From CAWFFV01 sp963814985 (GTDB lineage: Bacteria; Chloroflexota; Ktedonobacteria; Ktedonobacterales; Ktedonobacteraceae): DNA of 46,026 nucleotides. A program made the position numbers and the translations under genes. The notes beneath the pieces were generated by a model, which saw only the letters and a list, made by a program, of their open reading frames with translations, was not told the origin of the DNA and searched no databases. Shown piece after piece: positions 27,599 through 37,671 of this stretch. The stretch lies in the NCBI GenBank assembly GCA_963814985.1, contig CAWFFV010000116.1:1-46026 (forward strand). The letters run 5' to 3'. Numbering within the stretch: the first letter of the stretch is position 1; each line of letters begins with the position of its first letter.

Positions 27599-30272
27599 AT
27601 GACTGATGAGTTAACGATCTACATTAGCCCTGAAGATGATCTAACGAATGTACGTGAGCGTCTGGAGCGGATTACAACTCGGCGTGTCACACTTGTCATT
27701 CCGGCACAAACGCAACTACGCAGCCATGTGGCATGGAAGTTGCTCCATGCGCGTGCTCGTGAGTTGGGGAAAGATGTCCTGATCATTAGCTCTGATCCAC
27801 AGATCCGCTCGGTGGCTCAGGCTGTGAAATTTAGAGTTGCACATTCGCTGGAGTCTCCCCCAACAGGGAAATCTCGTACAGGTGGTCGCCCTACGCGCAG
27901 TGATCCGGGGAGTAAAGGGGGAAAGATAGCCAGCGCTGTACAGCGAACCGTATTGGGCAGAGGGTCAACCAACCAGCAAGCACCAGTCGTACACATCCTT
28001 CGCAACAGTTGGGTCAATCGTCCCAATGGTATCCAGACGAACTCGAACATCCTGAGAGCAGGCCGTCTCGTCCTAATGAGACCTCTGCTGGCGGTCTCAT
28101 CGATTCTTTTTCATCTTCCCATGATAATTCTGATCGGCAGTTTGGACCATCTTATGACTTTCGCCTTGATACCTCGCCTCCCATTCATCCATTCTCGCCG
28201 CAGATAGACGAAGAGCCTGATCTCTTACTCGAAGATTTCAATCTGGCTCAGGATATTCGCCAGGCTGCCCTTCACAGTAATGATATTGATGCGCTACCAC
28301 CATCGCCGCCGTCCTCACTCATATCGAAGGAGATGCCACCCGCAAAGGAGTCTCCCGATTATCGCATAACTCCCCTTCCCAATTTCTCTGATGACCCCTT
28401 TGCCTATATGGATGATGCCTTGCCTCAACCCCTGGCAGAACAGCATGGCTCTGTGTCCATTGGGGGATTTAATACCAGGGAGTATGCTACTCAGAATATT
28501 ACAGATATGCCTGTGGAAGATGCAGAAAGCCTGGTCGGGTACCAGGGAACAGGAGGTCTGATCGAAGATCAGGGGGATCTGGGCGATTTTGTGATCCATT
28601 CTGATACGCCATCTGCGGCTCACTCGTGGACAGAGCCTCCACCAGATGAAATCCAGGATCTGACAGGGCCTTCGCGCGGTTATGGAATGCGTCCTCATAG
28701 TAGTCGTGGCAGGACTGGCAGAGGATCTAAGCAACTACCACGTCAGGATTTTGAGAGTAAAGATACCCTACCTCCCATTGAAGAACTACCGACTCAGGTG
28801 ACACCACAGCCTCCGATACCAGTACGGCCACGGCTGTCATCTCACCTGCAACCCGCTCGGTCAGGAACGCTGAATCCTCCATCCGCGAATAAGAGTGCGG
28901 CGGTTCCACTTCAGCTTCCTGAAGTACACAATCGACCTGCTCTGGCTAAGCCGACACCTCGTCAGGGTAGAGCGACGCCGGGTAGCACGGCGGGTGGAGG
29001 ACATATTGGTACAGTACCTCGTCCTATGAGGACACCACCCGTAGCACGCCGTGGCAGAAATGGTAGCCTGGTACTCCTGATCATCCTGCTTCTTCTCTTG
29101 TTCATACTTGGTGGTACGGCCTACTTTGTCCCATCAGCTGACGTGACGATCACCCTCCCAGCACGGGATTATACTTCGAATGTGATATTGATGGCACGTC
29201 CAGGCAGTCAAGCCAATGTTGCTTCTGGTGTTGTGCCTGCTGAGACGCTCACAAGGAATTTTATGGCGAACGGGATGGGGCTGGCGACGGGAAGTATCAA
29301 GGTAGGAACGGCCTCTGCTACAGGGAATGTTTTCTTTTCGAATAATGGAAATACCGTTATCGAAATTCCTACGGGAACTGTGGTTGCTACCGATGGTGGG
29401 AATGGGGTGCTGTTTGCAACGACGGCTGACGCCGTCATTTCCCCATCTAGCGGCAGTCCGCAGCCTATTCCTGTCCCTATTCAAGCCAAAAACCGGGCGA
29501 GAACGGCAATGTTCCTGCTGGAAGTATCGTCCTTATTCCTGATGATAGTTTAAATACCATTGCCACATTCAATAAAGTAGGTAGCGCTGATTTGAAGTTG
29601 ACTGTGACCAATACCACTGCGACAACAGGGGGCGGGGTTGGAAATGCTCTATCTGTCACAAGCAAAGATATTGATGATGCAACGGCCACGCTACGTTTGC
29701 AACTTCAACCCGATGTTGATGCCTGGTTGAAACAACAAGTAACTACTGATGATGTGATGGGTAAACCTCTCACAACGGATGTTCTTGTTAATCCACCCGT
29801 CGCGGGACAGATTGCCGATAATGGTGCCTTTCCGCTGACCTTAAAACTTAGTGTGACCGTACTCGTAGTGCGTAGTGCCGTTTTGCAGTCTGCCTCTATT
29901 GCTCAACTCAATGGAGCACTGCGCAAAGACAAGAACTATGCAAACTATGCTGTCGCGGTAGATGCCAACCACGGGGTGAAGATTGCTCAAGATCAAATTA
30001 AGGTAACTGGCGATACAACATCGTTGGCTCTCAGTTTCCCTGCATCAGGCAAGGTGATCCCCAAAATGTCTATAGAACAGATCCAAAGTTGGATCGCTGG
30101 TAAGTCAGTCAAGGATGCTCAGACAACCCTTACCACGGACATACCGGGCATACAGGACGTCGAGGTGAAGATATCTCCAGACTTCGTTAGTTTCGTACCA
30201 TGGTGGGTGGGTCATATTCATGTGAATCTTGTACCTGGCGCTGCACCAACAACGCCCACGGTACAAAAATAG
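27599..30272 (+). CDS. bitopic membrane protein with baseplate-J-like exterior (two frameshifts)
   Basis: Frames 27599-28000, 28009-29490 and 29500-30272 join into about 890 residues. The N-terminus (LTIYISPEDDLTNVRERLERI...VTLVIPAQTQLRSHVAWKLLHARARELGKDVLIIS) is a compact cytoplasmic alpha/beta domain. A very long Pro/Ser/acidic linker of some 350 residues follows, then a basic patch and a single helix (SLVLLIILLLLLFILGGTAYFV). The outside part begins PSADVTITLPARDYTSNV and resembles the Chloroflexota membrane proteins annotated baseplate J/gp47-like. Shifts lie near 27995 and in a CCAAAAACC run near 29490. AGGGGGTGA precedes ATG 27599. The order after an actin-like ATPase suggests the linker or N-domain docks onto that ATPase; this is inference. 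Confidence 0.75.
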
Positions 30273-30278
30273 TTGCCA

Positions 30279-30312
30279 GGGATACCCATTGGCGCTAGCT
30301 GATGGGTATCCC
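30279..30312. terminator. 11-bp hairpin after the bitopic membrane protein gene
   Basis: GGGATACCCAT (30279-30289) and ATGGGTATCCC (30302-30312) are exact inverses around a 12-base loop, seven bases after the stop. No T run follows, so termination may be partial and read-through to ruvX possible. Confidence 0.6.
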
Positions 30313-30414
30313 CAAATCTGGCATTCTCTGGACAAAATATATTCTTCTTCGTTAGAATGAAATAATGGCTTCTGTCTGTGGCTTGACTTAGATCATTGTA
30401 TAGGGACAAAATAT

Positions 30415-31017
30415 ATGGCGCGATTAATGGCACTGGATGTTGGGGAGGCACGGATTGGTGTAGCTGTAAGCGATGCCACAGGATTTCTAGCTTCTCCTTA
30501 CACTACTTTGCATATCTCCCGTGATGAAAACCAGACCTGGTTAGCAATTAAGCAACTCATTTATGAAACAGAGGCAGAAGGCCTTGTGGTTGGTTTGCCA
30601 ATTAGCCTGGATGGGCAAATTCATGCACAAGGAGAGCGGGTGCAGTCCTTTGCTGAACGTTTGCTGCCTCATATTGCTATTCCTCTTACCTTCTGGGATG
30701 AGCGTCTGTCCACGGTTGAAGCACAACGCTTACTTTCACAACAAGGCCAGACTGAGAACGGTAAACGTCAGGAGCGTTTTGGTCGCAGGCGTACCCAGAC
30801 AAAACGGCGACGAAGAGGGCAGGAGATTGACGCTTTAGCTGCTACTGTCATCCTTCAGGATTATCTATCATCGCAGTATCCTGACACGGATCGAAGGGAG
30901 AGAGAAAATCTAATGCCGCCCTCCGTGCCTCCTGACAGGGATGATTCTCATACAACGATGCCTGATATGTCAAGTGGTTTTGCGCTGGATAGCAAAACGG
31001 AGGAAAATAAATTATGA
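30415..31017 (+). CDS. ruvX: putative pre-16S rRNA nuclease / Holliday junction resolvase YqgF
   Basis: RNase H-fold protein: MALDVGEARIGVAVSDATG supplies the first catalytic Asp, GLVVGLPISLDGQ and the DERLSTVEAQRLL segment the middle glutamate, and EIDALAATVILQDYL the last Asp. Family members process the 5' end of pre-16S rRNA and have been proposed as junction resolvases. The core is followed by an unusual polar C-terminal tail of about 45 residues, and an Arg-rich insert (GRRRTQTKRRRRG) replaces the normally short loop before the last motif. The stop overlaps the mltG start (ATGA-type overlap), indicating coupling. The alaS-ruvX-mltG order is known from many Gram-positives. Confidence 0.88.
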   Translation: MARLMALDVGEARIGVAVSDATGFLASPYTTLHISRDENQTWLAIKQLIYETEAEGLVVGLPISLDGQIHAQGERVQSFAERLLPHIAIPLTFWDERLSTVEAQRLLSQQGQTENGKRQERFGRRRTQTKRRRRGQEIDALAATVILQDYLSSQYPDTDRRERENLMPPSVPPDRDDSHTTMPDMSSGFALDSKTEENKL

Positions 31018-32123
31018 GAAGAATTGGGCCACGAGGAGCCATCATTTCGGTCCTCTTGCTTGGTGCCCTCATCTTTAGCGGTGTCTACTATGCATGGAAT
31101 ACGACTTCGGATATCTTCCTTCAACCTGTGGACGCTACCGGCGCAGGTAGAAGTATCCCCTTTGAGATTATGGCAGGTGAAACAACAGCGCAGATTGCTG
31201 ATAATCTCCAACAGAAAGATCTCATCCGTAACGCTCTAGCTTTCCGTGTCTGGGCACGTATCAAAGGTCTGGATACACGATTACAGGCCGGTATTTATAA
31301 AAAGCTGACGACAAAGATGACCATTAGTGATATTATCGACCAGTTGCTGAATGCTCAGCCTGATGCCATTCGTGTGGTGATTTCAGAAGGCTGGCGTCTT
31401 GAGCAGATTGCCGGACGTTTTGCCAGTGTTGGGCTTGTGAAATTTAAAGCAGAACGAATTTCTTACCTATACAAAAAATATTGGCAAGTTTCCTGATGCT
31501 GGCAAATATCCCCTGCTGAAATCGGTTCCCAATGGACGAAGCATGGAGGGGTTGCTTTTCCCTGCCAGTTATGAGGTACCAGTTGATGACACGGCCCGCG
31601 ATGTCGTGAATATGATGCTGCAAACTATGAGTGATACTATCCAACAGAATCATCTTGATAAGCTGGCACAGCAGAATCAGATGAGTGTGTATACAATGCT
31701 CATTCTGGCTTCCATTGTTGAGCGTGAATTGCTCTTTGATCAGGATCGTGGGAATATAGCCAGTGTCTATTGGAACCGTGTGTATCGACCAAATGATGAA
31801 ACTGTAGGTCTCTTGCAAGCTGACCCGACGGTACAATATGCACGCGATACCCAGAATCCACCTCAATCAATGGCACAGTACTGGGCCCCCCTGCTTACCG
31901 TTGGTAGCGCTACGGCTGTCGATAGCCCCTGGAATACGTATACACAGAAAGGCTTCCCGCCTACACCAATTTGTAGTCCTGGTCTGGCCAGTATGCTAGT
32001 TGCCGCGGCTCCACCAAAAACTGACTACTACTTTTTCTTTGCTAAAAAGATGGACATTCTGTCTTTGATAAAAATCTTCAGGAGTTTGAAGCTGATAAAC
32101 AAAAATACACAGTCTCAAACTAA
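31014..32123 (+). CDS. mltG: endolytic murein transglycosylase (two frameshifts)
   Basis: MltG is a membrane-bound lytic transglycosylase that cuts nascent glycan strands and helps set their length. A signal anchor (IISVLLLGALIFSGVYYAW) is followed by a LysM-like region (IPFEIMAGETTAQIADNL). The catalytic domain has the hallmark LILASIVERELL with the catalytic Glu, IASVYWNRV, and LLQADPTVQYA. The first break is near 31440 (continuation NEFLTYTKNIGKFPDAGKYPLL). The second is in GCTAAAAAGATGG near 32042, where one missing A gives a wrong tail; restored, it ends FAKKDGHSVFDKNLQEFEADKQKYTVSN at 32123. Both lesions are single-base. Confidence 0.92.
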
Positions 32124-32142
32124 GCCAATAAGAGAGTAATCT

Positions 32143-33060
32143 ATGAACCTGAATATCTTGAGCCTGATTTTCTGGCAAACCATTTTTTTGGCCCTGCTTC
32201 AGGGTGTAACCGAATTGTTCCCGATCAGTAGTCTTGGTCATACAGTGATCCTGCCAGGACTCTTCGGTTGGGGAGACCTTATCAACAATACGGCATGTGG
32301 TGGTGAAAGTTGTTTTCTCCCACTGATTGTGGCTTTGCATCTAGGTACGAGTATTGCACTGGTCTGCTATTTCTGGCGTGACTGGCTGCAAGTGGGACAA
32401 ACAATGGTGAAGAGTATAAAGGAAGGTGAGGTTCACACCGGGACAGATGAGTGGATAAGCTGGCTCATCATTATTGGGTGTATTCCCGCAGGTCTGCTGG
32501 GTGTCTTTCTGCAAACACCCCTCGAAAAGCTCTTTTCCTCTCCGATCATTGCTGCTACCTTTCTAATTATCAATGGGTCTGTACTCTTTGCTGGTGAGCA
32601 GTTGCGTCGTCGTTCAGAAGCTCAATTGCAAGGAATGTCTGCTGCTGAACGGGAGACACGTTTCCGCCCTCTCAAATCCTTGTCGTGGAAAGAGGCCGTA
32701 ATTGTGGGCCTGGCCCAGTCCCTGGCCCTTATTCCCGGCTTCTCCCGCTCAGGTGTAACAATGGTGGCTGGCCTGGGTATACGTATGACACACGAAGATG
32801 CTGCACGCTATTCTTTTTTGCTAGGCACACCGCTCATTGGGGCGGCAGCTCTGCTAGAGATTCCACAACTCTTCAACCAAAACCAGTTTTCTCTGCCTTT
32901 GATCCTGATTGGGGTAACCCTCTCTGGAGTTGCCGCGTACCTGAGTACCAAATTTCTGATGAAGTATTTTGAGACGGGACGCCTTAATCCCTTTGCCTAC
33001 TACTGTTGGGGAGCAGGGCTGGTTTCTCTGATCTTGTTTTTGACTGTACGCAGCCACTAA
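32143..33060 (+). CDS. uppP: undecaprenyl-diphosphatase
   Basis: UppP/BacA dephosphorylates undecaprenyl pyrophosphate to recycle the peptidoglycan lipid carrier. Both signature loops are present: LLQGVTELFPISSLGH near the N-terminus (glutamate and serine of the active site) and LIPGFSRSGVTM in the second half. About eight hydrophobic segments fit the 305-residue family norm. It begins 19 bases after mltG, so the last two genes form a peptidoglycan pair. The frame is intact. Confidence 0.95.
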   Translation: MNLNILSLIFWQTIFLALLQGVTELFPISSLGHTVILPGLFGWGDLINNTACGGESCFLPLIVALHLGTSIALVCYFWRDWLQVGQTMVKSIKEGEVHTGTDEWISWLIIIGCIPAGLLGVFLQTPLEKLFSSPIIAATFLIINGSVLFAGEQLRRRSEAQLQGMSAAERETRFRPLKSLSWKEAVIVGLAQSLALIPGFSRSGVTMVAGLGIRMTHEDAARYSFLLGTPLIGAAALLEIPQLFNQNQFSLPLILIGVTLSGVAAYLSTKFLMKYFETGRLNPFAYYCWGAGLVSLILFLTVRSH

Positions 33061-33087
33061 TCAGGGTCTAAAAGTCATAACCTCGCT

Positions 33088-33210
33088 CACTCCCGAACTT
33101 TTCCGGGCATGAAATGCGCTGTTTTTACGTGTTTGGCAAGTGGGAGTGCAGAGGGCGACAACCCCCACAAAAACAGGGAGTGAGAAGTGCCGTCAGGGAA
33201 ACCCTGAGGA
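33088..33210. mobile_element. internally deleted relative of the MITE
   Basis: TCCCGAACTTTTCCGGGCAT (33091-33110) with GAAATGC, and TTTGGCAAG...GGGAGTGCAGAGGGCG (33132-33157), match the inverted right half of the element at 21539. The segment CAGGGAAACCCTG (33195-33207) matches its other side, so the middle has been lost. No intact inverted ends are left. Confidence 0.65.
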
Positions 33211-33356
33211 ATTAGGAAAAGAACTTCGAGAGAGTTATCCTCCGTGAATATTTCTGCTGTTACACCTCTTGTGGTTGTCTCGTTTCTAATGATGGATAAG
33301 CACCTCTGTAAAGAGATTTTTACGTTGTCGATTGCTAGACATGTCCTTGAGGGGAC

Positions 33357-33599
33357 ATGACCACAACAGAAAGAAAGGTACTGAGTTTGAAGAACCCTGC
33401 TATTTTTTACGGTGCCATTGTCGTTGGAATCATTGCGCTTGTTCTTAGTATCTACTACTTCATTCCTGGTGTGCACCACGTTCTTGTTTCCGGTGACCCA
33501 AATGCCGTACACCTTAAGCATGCTGTTGGGTTACTTGCCATTGCTATTGTGTGTGGCATTGGAGCACTGGTGACCCGTCCAAAACCAAGTACCAACTAG
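33357..33599 (+). CDS. small two-helix membrane protein, unknown
   Basis: 80 residues with two hydrophobic helices: FYGAIVVGIIALVLSIYYFIPGV and HAVGLLAIAIVCGIGALVTR, joined by a short polar loop with His and Asp. The topology predicts both ends inside. GAGGGGAC lies just before ATG 33357. No family was recognised. It is convergent with fmt. Confidence 0.65.
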   Translation: MTTTERKVLSLKNPAIFYGAIVVGIIALVLSIYYFIPGVHHVLVSGDPNAVHLKHAVGLLAIAIVCGIGALVTRPKPSTN

Positions 33600-33653
33600 A
33601 GCACATAATTCTGGACAGGCTGTACAGGTAGGTGAGCCTGGAGTGAGATGCAG

Positions 33654-34628
33654 TTAGCCTAAGACCTGACCAACGATTTGGGAGTAGCCACGCAGAAACT
33701 CCTCTGCGCTCATGACTTTTTTCCCTTCCAGTTGCAACTGCCTGACCGCTAAGAAACCTGCCCCAGTGACGATAGCAAGAACCTGATGACCAGCTATTTC
33801 GTGTACACTCACTGTGCCTGGTGGTACAGTGGTCTCTGGTTCTACTGTAAAAGCTTGTGCAGTAATTAACTTCAGGAGTTTGCCACGCCAATAGGTGTAG
33901 GCACTGGGCCAGGGATTATAGGCACGTACCTGGCGAGCCAGAACGAGGGCGGGACGATCCCAACGGATCACCCCGTCTTCTTTTTGGTGCATACGTGTAT
34001 GTGAAGCTTTCTCTTCATTTTGTGGCTCTGCTATAATTTTGCTTGCAATCCACTGCGGTAATGCTTCAAGAAGTGCCTGAGCTCCAAGATCAGCTAATTT
34101 AGTTGTGAGGCTACCCGTCGTTTCGTCTTCGGCAATGGGCATACTACGCTTGAGCAGAATGGGACCCGTGTCTATACCCGCGTCGAGGAGCATGATAGAG
34201 ATACCTGTTTCACCTTCACCCTGTAGAATAGCTTCTGCAATAGGATTTGCCCCTCGATATTTGGGCAGCAGTGAAGCATGGATATTCAAGGTACCATATC
34301 GCGGTTGATCCAGTACTGTTTGGGGCAAGATCTGTCCAAAAGCTGCTACAACATAGAGGTCAGCATGATAAGCTGCAAGAGCCTCACTGCTTTCGGCTTT
34401 CTTAAAAGATCCTGGTTGCCAAACTGGAAGACCGTGAGCTAGCGCGGTCTGTTTCACAGCTGAAAAATTCATCTCACGTCCACGTCCGGCTGGCTTATCA
34501 GGGCGCGTGATGACGGTCACTATCTCATAACCTTCCGGTAAAAGGACACCAGGGGGGGCAGATTCGATCAAAGCGTTGAGTGCCGGTACCGCAAATTGAG
34601 GCGTTCCCATGTAAATGATGCGTAACAT
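33654..34628 (-). CDS. fmt: methionyl-tRNA formyltransferase
   Basis: Fmt formylates initiator Met-tRNA using 10-formyl-THF. LRIIYMGTPQFAVPALNALI is the typical N-terminus; NIHASLLPKYRGANPIAEAIL carries the catalytic His and formyl-THF site (Asn-x-His...Ser-Leu-Leu-Pro) and DAGIDTGPIL the following conserved loop. The C-terminal OB-fold domain (ARQVRAYNPWPSAYTYW) is complete at 324 residues. GGAGG lies upstream of ATG 34628. The frame is intact. It stands alone, without def next to it. Confidence 0.95.
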   Translation of the reverse strand: MLRIIYMGTPQFAVPALNALIESAPPGVLLPEGYEIVTVITRPDKPAGRGREMNFSAVKQTALAHGLPVWQPGSFKKAESSEALAAYHADLYVVAAFGQILPQTVLDQPRYGTLNIHASLLPKYRGANPIAEAILQGEGETGISIMLLDAGIDTGPILLKRSMPIAEDETTGSLTTKLADLGAQALLEALPQWIASKIIAEPQNEEKASHTRMHQKEDGVIRWDRPALVLARQVRAYNPWPSAYTYWRGKLLKLITAQAFTVEPETTVPPGTVSVHEIAGHQVLAIVTGAGFLAVRQLQLEGKKVMSAEEFLRGYSQIVGQVLG

Positions 34629-34769
34629 AAATTCCTCCTTCTACACTCTTTCCAGTTTTGGTTGTCATAAATCATGATTATAGTAGCACATTCAGGCTAT
34701 TTTATCATAGTGATGAGTTTACACTGTATGCTATACTTGCATCTATTAGAGGAGGGAGGTCTTTATCTT

Positions 34770-36927
34770 ATGCAACAGGGAGAACCGCATAGGAATTTTA
34801 TAAAACAAACAGTGAAAAGTGACTATAACCTTTCGGCCATACAGCCAGGTAAACAATCATCGCGCCTCTTCACTTTTGGTATCAATACTACACTTCCTCC
34901 TCCCACTGATCCTCAAACGATCATGCAACGTGCGGATGAAGTCACAGCACTTCAGCGAAAGTTAAATGATGCGCAAGTCAGCACTGTATTCATCGCAGGA
35001 AATCCTGGCTCCGGCAAATCGATATTGGCAGCATTGTTGTTCCGACGTCTCCAATTGGCACTACAGGCAAATTTGCCGGCACCCCGCTATCTGGTCTGGC
35101 TGGGCATTGGCACATATACGACCCTGCCCGATATCATTGCAGCTATTCTTACTGGGATCAATATACGGGAGCCAGGCTTCTTTCTATTGAAGCCTGATCA
35201 ACAAATAGCTGCGCTTATACGTGCTTTACGCCGTCCAGCAGATAATGCCCTGATTGTATTAGATCAATTTGAAGCACTGTTACACCCAGAAACAAACCAG
35301 GGCGTAGCAGGACGGGGTGTCCTGCCCTTTTTTCTGGATATGCTCCAATCGGATCTGGGTACCAGCCGGATCCTGCTCACCAGTTACCATTCACCTTTTG
35401 ATGAGAATTGAGAAGAGACACGAGTGCGCTCCTATCTGGTGACGCGCATCAGTCTGCCAGAGGGTACCGCACTACTCCAACTACGCGGTGTGCAGGGTTC
35501 TCCTGAAGAGGTCTCACTTGTCTGGCAACGTTGTGCCGGTCATGTTTTTGCCCTGGTCTTGTTTGGTGCCCTGGTAAAGCTCAGTGGTATCTCACTCAGT
35601 TACCTGCTCACTTCACCAGATTATCAACCCTTCTGGGCTGGTGAGGTCACATCCCATCTGATTACCTCTGTCTATCACTACCTCAATCCTATTCAATATG
35701 CGCTAATGCGTGCCCTGAGTCTCTTTCGTGCACCAGTACCACTGCAAGGTATTGTGATGACGGCGACAGGAAGTAGTAACTCTTCTGAAACTGATAATGC
35801 GATGGCCTTAGAGCGCGAGTTAGGCGTCTTGACACAGCTCTCTCTGGTACAAGTATCTCCGAACCCGGATGGTTCTCTTTGTTATTCAATGCATCCTTTG
35901 TTGCGCCAGTATGCGCAGGAACATTATCTGGAAAGGCTGCGATCTCCGTGAGAGCGAGGCACGGTATTCCCCAAGCATCACAGTTCCACTTGACTCAACA
36001 CCGGATAGTCCAGAAGCCCTGCAAACGGCTCTGGCGGCTGGCCATATGCGAGTAGCTGCCTACTATCAGGACGTGATACACAAACAGTCTCCCCAACGTG
36101 AACAGCGCCAGGGTCTGCAAGATGTTGTCCCGATTATTGCTGCGATCCGCCACCTTTGTTCAGGCTGTCACTGGCAAAGTGCGTGTGATCTCCTCTTTAA
36201 AGAGGGACTCCACGAAAGTATGGTGCAATGGGGCGCATGGAACGCATTGATCGGCCTTTATATAGCCCTGTTACCCCCTTTTGGAGTTCTGGTACGACGT
36301 GATGAGGGGCTGGTATGTAGCCATGTGGGGATGCTCTATGGGCGTTTGGGTGAGTATCAACAATGTCTGGCTTATTTTGAGCAAGCCCTGAATATTCAGC
36401 GTCAAATAGGTGACCTGCAAGGCGAGATTTCCACACTGACTAATCAGGGGGAACGATTACGTATTCGTGGTGAGGGCGATTTGGCAAGGGCCCATTTTGA
36501 GCGTGCCCTCTCGCTCAATAAAAAGCGACAAGATCCCCTTATGCAATGTGTCCTGCTACATAACCTCGGGTTATTCTATCATGGCAAGCAAGATTACCAG
36601 CAAGCATCCAATTACTATACGGAGTCGTTACGTCTGGCATACAGGCAGAAAGAATTACAAGGGCGACAGCATACAGGTATGATTTTGACCAACCTGGGTA
36701 TGTTATTCTATGGACAGGACCTTTTGCAAGAGGCGCTGGCTATCCTGTTGACTGCCCTACAGCTTCGGCAAACACTACGGGACCCTACTGTGGATGTATT
36801 GGAACTCTTCCTCGCAGGCCTCGAACAAAAAATGGGATCACCAGCCTATACCACTTTACGCCAGGAAGCTCTTGCTATGCAGCAGCAGGTATTCTCTCGC
36901 CTTGTAACGCCAGATGTGCAACAATAA
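34770..36927 (+). CDS. STAND-type ATPase with C-terminal TPRs (in-frame stop and one frameshift)
   Basis: Walker A FIAGNPGSGKSILAALL and Walker B ALIVLDQFEALL identify a P-loop NTPase, followed by SRILLTSYHSPF (sensor) and the winged-helix-like region with RCAGHVFALVLFGAL, where NB-ARC proteins have the GLPL motif. From about 36300 on, TPRs appear (YGRLGEYQQCLAYFEQALNIQRQIGD, NLGLFYHGKQDYQQASNYYTESLRLAYR). TGA at 35409-35411 interrupts the frame (DEN stop EETRVRSYLV), most simply a TGG to TGA change. A one-base shift near 35940 joins to the last segment. ATG 34770 has GGAGGGAGG upstream. No N-terminal effector domain is visible, so it may be a regulator or sensor; STAND proteins oligomerise on ligand binding. 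Confidence 0.78.
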
Positions 36928-36966
36928 GAAAGTTTACAGTCCTGTAACGAAAGAGAGTTTCTGTGT

Positions 36967-37658
36967 ATGCCCACTTCTACTCCACACGATGCCCAAGTCG
37001 ATGAAGGAACGATGACCTCTGTTACAGGTCACTCGTTCCATCGTTGGTGGCTTGTTCTTCTGGTCTTTATTGCTGGTGCGACTTCACTGGCGGTTGAACT
37101 ATCGGCCTCACGTCTCCTCGCACCCTACTTTGGTACATCGCTGTTTGTGTGGGCAAACCTGATCGGGCTGATTTGCTCTACCTTACCATTGGCTACTATG
37201 TCGGTGGACGCCTGGCCGATCGTTATCCCACCCCCACAGTCTGTTATGGCTTAACCACCGTTGCAGCCTTGCTGATTGGTCTGATTCCTGGGCTGTCTGG
37301 TCCCGTTCTCACCTGGTCACTCAACTTCTTTGCAACCTACTCAACCAATGTGTTTTACGGCTCACTGGTCTCGATAGTCTTGCTCTTTGCCCTACCAATG
37401 GTCCTTCTTGGTTGTGTCTCGCCTTTTGCAATCCGCTTGCGTGTTGAACAGGTAGGAAAATCGGGACACACAGCCGGTATGCTCTATGCCATCTCCACCG
37501 CCGGCAGTATTGTAGGAACTTTCTTACCTGTCCTTGTACTTACCCCCAATATTGGTACCAATTGGACCTTCTTAGTTTTTGCCGGGACGCTCCTGGCGGT
37601 TTCCATTCTGGGATTGCTTGTCACACGCATTGGTGGCTCACGCCCACCCGCCAATTAA
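36967..37658 (+). CDS. spermidine-synthase-type membrane domain protein (one frameshift)
   Basis: The start (HRWWLVLLVFIAGATSLAVELSASRLLAPYFGTSLFVWANLIGL) is the typical opening of the membrane half of fused MFS/spermidine synthase proteins. After a shift near 37170 it continues YLTIGYYVGGRLADRYP and further helices to GLLVTRIGG. Total about 230 residues with some seven hydrophobic stretches. The soluble aminopropyltransferase domain does not follow: the next gene is convergent. A membrane-only version may work with an enzyme coded elsewhere. Confidence 0.8.
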
Positions 37659-37671
37659 ATATTCCCGTCGT

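Noticed and set aside
35409..35411. TGA read as a recoded codon (selenocysteine or Trp)
   Set aside because: TGA works as a normal stop elsewhere in the window (for example at the ends of rsmD-region and DUF4388 genes), and no selenocysteine insertion hairpin was recognised after it.
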